A stretch of DNA of 37,052 nt, from positions 1 to 37,052 of the forward strand of contig JAJRPN010000017.1 of assembly GCA_024280755.1 (NCBI GenBank), written 5' to 3'. Both the position numbers and the translations under genes were made by a program. Below, one piece after another: positions 8,399 through 16,486 of this stretch; position 1 is the first letter of the stretch, and each line of letters begins with the position of its first letter. The stretch is from Planctomycetota bacterium. Its GTDB lineage: Bacteria > Planctomycetota > Phycisphaerae > Phycisphaerales > UBA1924. The notes below the pieces were generated by a model, which saw nothing but the letters and a program-made list of their open reading frames with translations, was not told where the DNA came from and made no database searches.

Positions 8399-9607
8399 TT
8401 ATTTGGTCGATTCATGGCAAATTGTTCGAATGGCATCGATGAAGAGATCGATTTGGGCTGGTGTTGTGCTTGAGCCTGGCGAGACGCGGATGCCTCCGGA
8501 GGTGTAGGTTCCGATGGCGTCGTGGAGGAGTGGGGCGCAGTGGATTCCTCCACGGACAGCGATGTTGTGTTGTTCGTCGAGTTCGACCATGACATCGCGT
8601 GAGCATTGGTTGGGGATATTGAAAAGGATGACGGGTGTTCGGCCTTCGATTGCTGGTAGTCCGAAGATTGTGACGGCTTGGATGGAATGGAGGCCGTCGA
8701 GGATGCGTTTGGTCATCGCCATTTCGTGCTTGTGGATCTCGTGTGAGAGTGCATCGATTGCTGCGTTGAGCCCGGCGAAACCAACAGCATTACATGTACC
8801 TGCTTCGAGTGCATCGGGGAGGTTTGTTGGCATATCGAGTCCGGTCGCTGTTGAACCAGTGCCCCCGCGACGCAGGCACGAAACGCGGGATTGATTACTG
8901 TCTTCTGGGTAGGCGCGTTCGCCGACATAGAGTGCGCCGGTTCCGGTGGGGCCTCGGAGTCCTTTGTGACCGGCGATGGTGAGCAGGTCGATATCCCACG
9001 CTTTGACATCGATGGGGAAGTGCCCAGCGGTTTGTGCAGCGTCAACAAGAACAAGGATGTCGTTGTGTTTAGTGCGGATCGCTTTGATTGCTTTTTCGAT
9101 ATCCTGGATTGTTCCGAGGACATTTGACGCATGAGAAAGAGTGAGGAGGATGGTGTTGTCTGTGCAAGCGTCGACGAGTGCTTGTGGATCGACGAAGCCT
9201 TGGGGATCGCAGGGGACGATGGTCATGTCGATGAGATTGTTTGCTGAATAATAATGAAGTGTTCGGAGGACAGCGTTGTGTTCGATGGCGGTGGTGACGA
9301 CATGGAACTTTGTTTGATCGGAGCAGGTTTGCATGGCGCAGCGGAGTACGCCGTGGATGGCGAGGTTGAGGGCATCGGTGCAGCCGTGGGTGAGGATGAT
9401 GCGGTTGGTAGATGGTGAGTTCACAAGACTTGCGAGTTTTGCCCGAGCGTGTTCGAGGACTTGGGAGGCGTCTCTTGAGAGCTTGTGCCCGCCACGGCCG
9501 GGGTTGCCGGCTTTGTGGGTGAGGAAATCAGCCATAGCTTGCCCAACGGCGTCGGGTTTGGGCCAGCTTGTTGCCGCGTTATCCAGATAGATGATCTCGT
9601 TTTTCAT
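8399..9607 (-). CDS. Cysteine desulfurase family protein (class V aminotransferase fold)
   Basis: A PLP enzyme of 402 aa from the ATG at 9607, which opens with the family N-terminus MKNEIIYLDNAATSWPKP; the in-frame ATG at 9667 would overlap the divergent gene. Visible active-site features are His110 (AIEHNAV, stacking on PLP), Asp189 and Gln192 (LVDAAQTAGH), the Schiff-base Lys215 in AGHKGLRGPTG, and Cys357 in RGGIHCAPLLH, the expected persulfide-forming cysteine. The reaction would release sulfur from cysteine as an enzyme persulfide. It is divergent from an MBL-rhodanese gene with 71 bp between starts, suggesting linked sulfane-sulfur handling. No SufE, SufBCD or IscU gene is nearby, so a housekeeping Fe-S role is not implied. 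Confidence 0.88.
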   Translation of the reverse strand: MKNEIIYLDNAATSWPKPDAVGQAMADFLTHKAGNPGRGGHKLSRDASQVLEHARAKLASLVNSPSTNRIILTHGCTDALNLAIHGVLRCAMQTCSDQTKFHVVTTAIEHNAVLRTLHYYSANNLIDMTIVPCDPQGFVDPQALVDACTDNTILLTLSHASNVLGTIQDIEKAIKAIRTKHNDILVLVDAAQTAGHFPIDVKAWDIDLLTIAGHKGLRGPTGTGALYVGERAYPEDSNQSRVSCLRRGGTGSTATGLDMPTNLPDALEAGTCNAVGFAGLNAAIDALSHEIHKHEMAMTKRILDGLHSIQAVTIFGLPAIEGRTPVILFNIPNQCSRDVMVELDEQHNIAVRGGIHCAPLLHDAIGTYTSGGIRVSPGSSTTPAQIDLFIDAIRTICHESTK

Positions 9608-9678
9608 GTGCTCTGAGTATATCCTCTGTTGAGTATGGATAAGTGGCCGCCAAGGCTCAGATCGCAAGGAGAATGACG

Positions 9679-11088
9679 ATGCTCATGAGATTGATCTACG
9701 ACGACTCGCTGGCTCAGGCCGCATATTTGATCGGGTGCCAGAAGACGGGCGAGGCAATCATTATTGATCCTGAGCGAGATATCGATCGGTATATCGCGTT
9801 GGCTGCCAAGGAAGGGCTGACGATCGTCGCGGCGACTGAAACGCATATGCACGCGGATTTCTTATCTGGTGTGCGTGAGTTCTGTGAGCAGACTGATGCC
9901 AAGGCGTATCTATCTGACGAGGGCGGGCAGGATTGGGATTATGTCTGGGTAAAAGGTTCGGATAGTAAGGGCAAGCTGTACAACCATCAGTTGGTGAACG
10001 ACGGAGATGTGATTATGATCGGGAATATTCAGATCAAGGTGATGCACACGCCTGGGCATACGGCGGAGCATATTTGTTTCGAGATTTGGGATCAGGGCGG
10101 CGATGCGGACGAGCCGATGGGGATTGTGACTGGCGATTTTGTGTTTGTTGGTGATGTCGGGAGGCCCGATTTGCTTGAGTCGGCTGCGGGGATGAGCGGA
10201 ATAATGGAACCGAGTGCGCGTCGGCTTGGGGAATCTTTGCGAAAATTTTATGCACAGCCGGATTACTTGCAGCTTTGGCCCGGGCATGGTGCGGGCAGTG
10301 CGTGTGGCAAGGAACTCGGCGCGGTGCTTCAGACGACGGTTGGGTATGAGCGTCGGTTTAATGAGGCCTTAAAAGGGGCTTCGGATGCTGATGCGTTTGT
10401 GCGTTCGATTCTTTCGGGTCAGCCCGAGCCGCCGTATTATTTTGCGAGGATGAAGCGTGAGAATCGTCAGGGGCCTTCGGTTCTTGGAGCGTTGCCCACG
10501 CCGATGCGTTGTGCGCCGGGTGCGATTCCTGCGGGGTGTGTGATTATTGATACACGCCCATGGGCGGCGTTTTGCAACGGGCACTTGCCCGGTTCATACA
10601 GCATTGTGATGGAGAATGTGTTTTCAACAGTCGCAGGTGCGTTTGTTGAGCCTGAGCAGGAAATCATTTTGGTGGCCGATGAAAACGATATTGAAGAAGC
10701 AGTGCGGATGCTTGTTCGGATCGGGCTCGATCGGGTGGTGAACTGGATTGATCCGAGTGATGTAGCGAAAGCGACTGGATTGCAAACGACTGACGAGGTG
10801 AATGTTGGCGCGATCAATGCGATGGATGATGCGGTGGTGCTTGATGTGCGGAATGCTTCTGAGTTTGGTGAGGGGCATATTCCTGGTGCGATTAATGTCG
10901 CGTACTTACAGTTGTCAAAACGAATTGGCGAGGTGCCAATTGGCAAGCCGATTTTTGTGCATTGCCGATCAGGTTTTCGATCAGCGCGGGCAGTGTCGTA
11001 TTTGAATGAACATGGATTCGACGCGACGAATATCATGGGTGGATTTATGGCTTGGGAAGAGGCGGGGTATCCGATTGATAAGCTTTGA
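9679..11088 (+). CDS. MBL-fold hydrolase fused to two rhodanese domains (persulfide dioxygenase-like)
   Basis: A protein of 469 aa from the ATG at 9679, which has AAGGAG 7 bp upstream; ATGs at 9643 and 9673 are also in frame. The metallo-beta-lactamase domain (~1-250) has H56-x-H58-x-D60 (THMHADF), His123 and His127 (HTPGHTAEH), Asp153 (TGDFVFVGD) and His203 (WPGHGAG), the ligand set of ETHE1-like persulfide dioxygenases. Rhodanese domain 1 (~285-365) has no catalytic Cys. Rhodanese 2 (~385-469) carries Cys429 in CRSGFRS. The layout resembles CstB-type proteins that oxidise persulfides to sulfite or thiosulfate. It is divergent from a cysteine desulfurase, a plausible source of persulfide; that functional link is inferred. 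Confidence 0.88.
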   Translation: MLMRLIYDDSLAQAAYLIGCQKTGEAIIIDPERDIDRYIALAAKEGLTIVAATETHMHADFLSGVREFCEQTDAKAYLSDEGGQDWDYVWVKGSDSKGKLYNHQLVNDGDVIMIGNIQIKVMHTPGHTAEHICFEIWDQGGDADEPMGIVTGDFVFVGDVGRPDLLESAAGMSGIMEPSARRLGESLRKFYAQPDYLQLWPGHGAGSACGKELGAVLQTTVGYERRFNEALKGASDADAFVRSILSGQPEPPYYFARMKRENRQGPSVLGALPTPMRCAPGAIPAGCVIIDTRPWAAFCNGHLPGSYSIVMENVFSTVAGAFVEPEQEIILVADENDIEEAVRMLVRIGLDRVVNWIDPSDVAKATGLQTTDEVNVGAINAMDDAVVLDVRNASEFGEGHIPGAINVAYLQLSKRIGEVPIGKPIFVHCRSGFRSARAVSYLNEHGFDATNIMGGFMAWEEAGYPIDKL

Positions 11089-12040
11089 GTTGGGTGCAGT
11101 CTGAATCGATGACGATGATCTCGCCGACGATTGGTTCGAGGATGGCATCGGCGTTGTCAACTGCGATTTGATAGAGCCTCTGCATGGGTTCGTCGATCGG
11201 TTCATCGGAGAGTTCAAAGGTTGAATGATGAATCGGGAGCATGTACCGGGCGTTGAGTTCTTTGAACATGCGCCATGCTTGCTCGGGGGTTGCGTGCATG
11301 TGATCCCAGGGGTCGTAGGCTCCGATGCCGAAGATTGCGAGAGCGATTGGTGGGAGGCTTTGATAGGCTTTGGTCTCGGCGGTGTCGCCGGTGAAGAGGA
11401 CTCGTTGCGTGTTCGCCTCCGATGTTGTTTCAATAAGGTATGAGTTGACGCCTCGTCGGCGATCGAAGATCGAACGGGCTCCCCAGTGTTTGGGTTCAAT
11501 GGCTGTGATGTTGAGTCCATTGAGCGAGATTGAGGTTCCAGCTTTGAGTTCGATGACGCATTTGAAACCATTGGGGATGAGTTTCGAGCATCGATGGGGG
11601 ACGATGACGGTTGTGGATCGGGACCGCATGCGTTCGAGGGTTGGTTTGTCGAGGTGATCGAAATGGGCGTGGGTGATGAGAACGAGATTCACGCCGATGA
11701 GGGATTCAGGCGAGACCGGCGCAGGGGTGAGTCGGGGGACTCCGATGGTTTTGGATTTGATGCGCATCCCGATGCGTTCGGAGAGGACAGGGTCGACGGC
11801 GATTGTAATATCGTTAATTTGGGCAACGACTGAGCCGTGCCCGAGCCAGAGGATGGCGAGGTTGTGATGTGCGAGATCATGGAGGATCTGTGGAAGGTGG
11901 ATTGGCTGGTGGGTGAGCTTTGATTTGGTGATCGAATCGTAGATCACACGGGGATATCTGCGGAACCCGGATTTGACGGCGCGGGCGGTTCTTCGCAGCT
12001 TTGGCGCTCGTTTCGAGTTTGGGTTTGGTGATATTGACAT
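11045..12040 (-). CDS. MBL-fold metallo-hydrolase, NAPE-PLD/UlaG-like
   Basis: A protein of 331 aa. The metal-binding motif is H124-A-H126-F-D128-H129 (THAHFDHLD); further ligands are seen in VLFTGDTAE and LPIHHSTFEL, and the YDPWDHMHATPEQA stretch is typical of the NAPE-PLD-like group. WLGHGS at ~66-70 is another family mark. No signal peptide is seen, and the N-terminal 30 residues are basic. Bacterial members are often annotated as phospholipase D-like, but the real substrate is unknown. The 3' end overlaps that of the convergent MBL-rhodanese gene by 44 bp. Being next to cardiolipin synthase makes a lipid role attractive, though this is only context. Confidence 0.85.
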   Translation of the reverse strand: MSISPNPNSKRAPKLRRTARAVKSGFRRYPRVIYDSITKSKLTHQPIHLPQILHDLAHHNLAILWLGHGSVVAQINDITIAVDPVLSERIGMRIKSKTIGVPRLTPAPVSPESLIGVNLVLITHAHFDHLDKPTLERMRSRSTTVIVPHRCSKLIPNGFKCVIELKAGTSISLNGLNITAIEPKHWGARSIFDRRRGVNSYLIETTSEANTQRVLFTGDTAETKAYQSLPPIALAIFGIGAYDPWDHMHATPEQAWRMFKELNARYMLPIHHSTFELSDEPIDEPMQRLYQIAVDNADAILEPIVGEIIVIDSDCTQLKAYQSDTPPLPKP

Positions 12041-12109
12041 GACTCAGTAGGATTATACGCGACAGCACGATCGCGGGTTCGGTATGATAGTGTAACGGGA
12101 GGCGATGGT

Positions 12110-13615
12110 TTGTTGGTACCACTGGACATCAATACTGAAACTGCGATCACGATTGCGTCTGTTTTTACAGCCGCTCTGTTCGTGCTGCATTGGGTGATTG
12201 TGATTGGATTGGGGCTTCGGATAATTTTGAAGCGTCGTCCGACGGGGGTATCGCTGGCGTGGTTGCTTGTTGTTGGGTCTGTGCCTTTGGTTGGGGCGGT
12301 GATGTATTTGCTGGTCGGGGAACTTTGGTTGCCTCGGCGACGGATCGAGCGGTACAACGCTTTTAAAGATTCGATCACGAATCAGATAGAGCGTATTGAT
12401 GAAGCGTGGGATATCAAGGGGGATGATCTTCCTGTGTTGGCTCGCTCGCTCAATGCACAGGCGAATAACCCGTTGAAGATTTCAGCGGTTGGTGGCAATG
12501 CAATCAGACTCTTTGATACCAGCAAAGGATGTATGAGTTCGATTGTTGAGGATATCGACAATGCGAAGGTGGCCGTGTCGATGTTGTTTTATATCTGGCG
12601 ATCGGGCGGGGATGTTGATCTTGTCGAGCAGGCATTGATCCGGGCAGCCGGGCGGGGTTTGGCGTGTCGGGTGATGGTGGATTGCGCTGGTAGCAAAGGG
12701 TTTCTTGGGAAGGATGGAGCAAAGGCGATGCGCGATGGTGGGGTGCAGGTGATCGATACGCTGCCCGCGGGAATTCTTCGTGTGCTCTTTGCACGGATTG
12801 ACATTCGGAACCATCGTAAGATCATCACGATCGATCACGACATCGCGTATACCGGCTCGATGAATATGGTTGATCCGAGATACTTCCATCCGAAGAAGGG
12901 CGTTGGGCAGTGGGTGGATGTGATGGCCCGTGTGCAAGGGCCGGCGGCGCGGGTGCTTGACATGACGAGCAACTTAGATTGGGCGGTCGAGACGCATAAG
13001 GGGCCGCAAGATTTGAGCAAGGCGATGGAGTCGCTGATGGCCAAGACCGCTGTGGAGTCGGCCGGTGAGATACCGTTGCAGGTTGTGCCGTCAGGACCGG
13101 ATCAGGGCGCACGGATTATTCATGACATGTTGCTGACTTTGATCTATAACGCAAAGATCAAGCTGGTTTTGACGACGCCTTATTTTATTCCGAGTGAAGC
13201 GATGCTCACCGCGTTGACCGCTGCTTCGTTACGAGGCGTTCGGGTAACACTTGTGGTGCCTGCAAAGATAGATTCGGTTTTGGTGAGGCATGCTTCAAAG
13301 TCGTACTATACGGATTTGCTCGAAGCCGGCGTGGAGATTCGTGCGTATCGTGGTGGGTTGTTACATTCTAAAACAGTAACCGCGGATGACGAGGTTGGGC
13401 TGTTGGGGACGGTCAATATGGACAAGCGGAGTTTTTGGATCAACTTTGAAATCAGCCTGTTTGCCTATGGCGAGAAGGTTGTTGGGGAGTTGTGTCAGCT
13501 ACAGGACGGGTACATTGCTCAGGCAGATGTTGTCGATCTTGAGCAGTGGAATCAGCGATCTTTGGTAACAAGGGTGATTGAAAATTCGGTGCAGCTCTTG
13601 GCTCCGATTTTGTAA
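12110..13615 (+). CDS. cls: Cardiolipin synthase (phospholipase D superfamily)
   Basis: A protein of 501 aa. The start is a TTG at 12110 with GGGAGG 7 bp upstream; no ATG in this frame comes earlier than the membrane segments. Two N-terminal transmembrane segments (~13-40 and ~49-70) are followed by two HKD half-sites: H235-x-K237-x4-D242 in NHRKIITID with GSMNM after it, and H419-x-K421-x4-D426 in LHSKTVTAD with GTVNMD after it. This is the full architecture of bacterial Cls, which joins two phosphatidylglycerols, or PG and a CDP-activated partner, to make cardiolipin at the inner membrane. Length matches the family. It is divergent from the MBL hydrolase gene with 69 bp between starts. Confidence 0.93.
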   Translation: MLVPLDINTETAITIASVFTAALFVLHWVIVIGLGLRIILKRRPTGVSLAWLLVVGSVPLVGAVMYLLVGELWLPRRRIERYNAFKDSITNQIERIDEAWDIKGDDLPVLARSLNAQANNPLKISAVGGNAIRLFDTSKGCMSSIVEDIDNAKVAVSMLFYIWRSGGDVDLVEQALIRAAGRGLACRVMVDCAGSKGFLGKDGAKAMRDGGVQVIDTLPAGILRVLFARIDIRNHRKIITIDHDIAYTGSMNMVDPRYFHPKKGVGQWVDVMARVQGPAARVLDMTSNLDWAVETHKGPQDLSKAMESLMAKTAVESAGEIPLQVVPSGPDQGARIIHDMLLTLIYNAKIKLVLTTPYFIPSEAMLTALTAASLRGVRVTLVVPAKIDSVLVRHASKSYYTDLLEAGVEIRAYRGGLLHSKTVTADDEVGLLGTVNMDKRSFWINFEISLFAYGEKVVGELCQLQDGYIAQADVVDLEQWNQRSLVTRVIENSVQLLAPIL

Positions 13616-13722
13616 AGTGTTTCGAGCGAACGCTTTGCGTTTTCTGATGATCTTACGGCTTTAGGGAAGTCATGCAATGCGTGAAAATGCTACGAAGACC
13701 GGGGATATAGCCGATACTATCT

Positions 13723-15315
13723 GTGATGCAGCGTGGCACTTCAATATCGGACAAGATTCTGACACATGAGCAGTTGGTGCGTGTGCGTGAGGAGATTGTG
13801 TCGGCTGGTAAAACGCTGGTGCAGTGTCATGGGTGCTTTGATATCGTACATCCAGGGCATGTTCGCCATTTGCAGTTTGCAGCAGCCCAGGGCGATCGGT
13901 TGATCGTGTCGATTACCGCTGATGCGTTTGTAAAGAAAGGCCCAGATCGCCCGATGTTTACGCACGCGCTTCGTGCAGAGAACTTGGCAGCCCTTGTGTT
14001 TGTTGATTGGGTGTATATCCACCATGAACCGACAGCGGTCGAGTTGCTTAGGGATATTCAACCTGATGTGTACATCAAGGGTGCGGAGTATGCGACGGCA
14101 GACGATCAACGATTTATTGATGAGCGCGAAGTTGTAGAAGCGAACAACGGGCGGGTTGTTTTTTCGAGTGGTGATGTTGTGTTTTCTTCGACCTCGATAG
14201 TCGAATCCATCCAAAAGGTCTCGCGGCTTGATCCTGAAGTTGCGCAACTCGCAGAGCTTGCAAAGACTCATGATTTTTCGACCGGGAGTATTGCTTGTGC
14301 ACTTGACAATGCCAAGGGCAAACGGGTCGTTGTTGTTGGCGAAACCATTCTTGATACCTATACGCATTGTCAATGGCCTGAGATTGCCGACGAGCATCCG
14401 ATGCTCTCACTTAAGCCTGTTTGGTCGGAGCATTTCGATGGTGGGGCGGCGATTGTGGCGCAGCATCTGGCAGCACTTGGTACGCAACCAATACTGTTCA
14501 CACCGATCCCGCTGGACTTTGATGCTCGGCCATTTATCCAACGGATGAACGATCGAGGTGTGGATGTCATGCCTATCGAAGTCGAAGGGGAGATGCCCGA
14601 AAAGAAGCGGTTTGTGGTTGGGCGAGACAAGGTGATGAAGCTTGATTGCACATCATGCTTTGTTCTCGATGCTCATCAACAGCAGCGTGTTATTGAGAAG
14701 GTTCGTTTGTTAGCGGGTCTTGATTGTCTTGTGTTGACTGATTTTGGGCTTGGATTGCTTGGCAATGGTCTCGCAGAGAATCTGTGTCAAACAGTGCGTG
14801 ATCGAGTCGGATTGGTTATTGGCGATGTCTCTGGTGCTCGAACGAGCTTGTCGAGTATGCTCAATGCAGATGTCTTATGCCCGAGTGAAACAGAGTTGCG
14901 TCTCGCGATGAATGATCATGATAAACCTATTGTCGATCTTGCTCGCAGGCTTCTCGCCAAGACTGGTGCGGGTGTGATTGTGGTTACGCTGGGGGTGGAT
15001 GGGCTTGTAATCATCTCGGCCAACAATGAAGTTCGATTGCCAGCGTTATCGCATGACCCGATTGATGTGCTTGGGTGTGGCGATGCGCTGCTTGCGGGTG
15101 TTTGCGCCTCAATGCTTGGTGGGGCGGGGCTTGTTGAATCGGCATATATAGGCTCGCTCGCAGCTTCGATAGCGGGTTCGGTGATGGGGAATGTGGCTGT
15201 GGGGAGGGCGCAGGTCTTAAATCGCTCACAGAGCCTTGGGGCGCAGTACGCGCATTCGCGTGCAGAGATTGAGGCGAAACAGTTGGTGTCCAAAGCGAGC
15301 GAGCCGATTCTTTGA
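13723..15315 (+). CDS. HldE-like bifunctional protein with reversed order: nucleotidyltransferase, then PfkB-family kinase
   Basis: A protein of 530 aa starting at GTG 13723, with an ATG directly after it at 13726. Residues ~33-165 are a cytidylyltransferase-like domain with GCFDIVHPGHVRHL (H43-x-x-H46). Residues ~200-520 are a PfkB carbohydrate kinase with the substrate-binding FDGGAAIVA near 238-246 and the anion-hole/catalytic motif DVLGCGDALLAG (Asp454 as base). In E. coli HldE the kinase comes first and the ADP-transferase second; here the order is opposite. By homology it would phosphorylate a heptose phosphate and activate it with a nucleotide. The glycosyltransferase starts 13 bp after its stop, which supports a role in making an activated sugar for a surface glycan. 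Confidence 0.85.
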   Translation: MMQRGTSISDKILTHEQLVRVREEIVSAGKTLVQCHGCFDIVHPGHVRHLQFAAAQGDRLIVSITADAFVKKGPDRPMFTHALRAENLAALVFVDWVYIHHEPTAVELLRDIQPDVYIKGAEYATADDQRFIDEREVVEANNGRVVFSSGDVVFSSTSIVESIQKVSRLDPEVAQLAELAKTHDFSTGSIACALDNAKGKRVVVVGETILDTYTHCQWPEIADEHPMLSLKPVWSEHFDGGAAIVAQHLAALGTQPILFTPIPLDFDARPFIQRMNDRGVDVMPIEVEGEMPEKKRFVVGRDKVMKLDCTSCFVLDAHQQQRVIEKVRLLAGLDCLVLTDFGLGLLGNGLAENLCQTVRDRVGLVIGDVSGARTSLSSMLNADVLCPSETELRLAMNDHDKPIVDLARRLLAKTGAGVIVVTLGVDGLVIISANNEVRLPALSHDPIDVLGCGDALLAGVCASMLGGAGLVESAYIGSLAASIAGSVMGNVAVGRAQVLNRSQSLGAQYAHSRAEIEAKQLVSKASEPIL

Positions 15316-15328
15316 TACACTCCCCTTG

Positions 15329-16435
15329 ATGCACATCAGCTTTGTTATTCCAACTCGTAATCGTCAGCAAGAACTCGCGTATACACTCGAACAACTCGAA
15401 CGCTTATCCCTTCATGATCTTGGTGGCGGTTCAGAGGTTGTTGTGGTGGATAATGGGTCGGATAGAGTGATGGAGTTGCCACGGAAGCTGAGCAATGGAA
15501 TCCAAGTGACAGCGACCCAGCTCGGAGAGAATCGAGGAACAGGTGCGAGAAATATCGGTGCAGAGCACGCTCGTGGAGATTGGATCATCATGCTCGATGA
15601 TGATTCAAACTTATGTCGAGGACCTGTCGGGAAATATCTCTCTAATGTAGATACTCAAGTTGCTGCGGTTGGAGGCGAGATATTTTTGCCTAGCGGGCAG
15701 CGCGAATCGGGAGGATTGCCCGAGGTTGTTGTCGGCTGTGGATGCGCTATTCGTCGTGAGGCATTTCTCAATGTTGGTGGGTACGACGAACGCTTTGGAT
15801 ATTACGCGGAAGAGTATGACCTGTGTGCCAAGTTTATTGCAGAGGGGTATTCCATTTTACACACGATGGCCCTTCGCTTTGAGCATCGCAAATCGGTGAC
15901 TGGTCGAAACATGAACGAGATTCTCTTTCGGCTTGTTCGGAACAATGGGTGGGTGATACAGCGATATGCTCCCGATTCATGCCGTAGTGAGGCATTCGAT
16001 GAGATGTACGCTCGATACAAAGAGATCGCAATCAAAGAGGATGCGATGGATGGGTACCGCCGCGGGTTCGATGAACTCGTGCAGACACTTGAAGCGCAGT
16101 GTTTGACTCCGCTTTCTGCTTCGAGTTGGGATCGATTTGTTGGGGCTTCAGCAGTGCGTGAAGCGTTGAGCTTACAACTTGAGCGGTATTCGTGTGCAGA
16201 GGTCTCAGTTGTTGGCTCGCCTTGGGCCAAGGGATATCAACAGATCTGCAGGACGATTGAATCTCTCGGGCATGTGATTAGTACATCGAATGGTAGAGAA
16301 TGTATTGAGGTCATCGGATCGCTTTCCCCTGGGCCGATGCTCGATGCGAAGCTGATCTATGCTGATGCGATCTGTCCTTGGCAGGTAGAGGGTCGGTTGA
16401 TTGAAGATTCGGCGTCTTTGCGTGTGCATTCATAG
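15329..16435 (+). CDS. Family 2 glycosyltransferase
   Basis: A protein of 368 aa from the ATG at 15329; an in-frame ATG at 15236 would overlap the previous gene by 80 bp and precede the true domain start. Residues 1-10 (MHISFVIPTR) open a GT-A fold, VVVVDNGS follows at ~37-44, and the metal-binding motif LDDD is at 89-92. GGYDERFGYYAEEYDLC near 150 is the acceptor-side ED-type motif. The last ~130 residues are not a transferase fold I recognise. It probably transfers a sugar from a nucleotide donor in the cytoplasm. It forms a two-gene unit with the HldE-like gene. Confidence 0.88.
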   Translation: MHISFVIPTRNRQQELAYTLEQLERLSLHDLGGGSEVVVVDNGSDRVMELPRKLSNGIQVTATQLGENRGTGARNIGAEHARGDWIIMLDDDSNLCRGPVGKYLSNVDTQVAAVGGEIFLPSGQRESGGLPEVVVGCGCAIRREAFLNVGGYDERFGYYAEEYDLCAKFIAEGYSILHTMALRFEHRKSVTGRNMNEILFRLVRNNGWVIQRYAPDSCRSEAFDEMYARYKEIAIKEDAMDGYRRGFDELVQTLEAQCLTPLSASSWDRFVGASAVREALSLQLERYSCAEVSVVGSPWAKGYQQICRTIESLGHVISTSNGRECIEVIGSLSPGPMLDAKLIYADAICPWQVEGRLIEDSASLRVHS

Positions 16436-16486
16436 GCGTTTTCTGGTACACTCGCTCTTTGCCCAAGGAAGTTTAGTGGAAGGAAT

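Noticed and set aside
13616..13640. AACGC-TTT-GCGTT hairpin after cardiolipin synthase
   Set aside because: Stem of only 5 bp and a short T-run; too weak to call a terminator.
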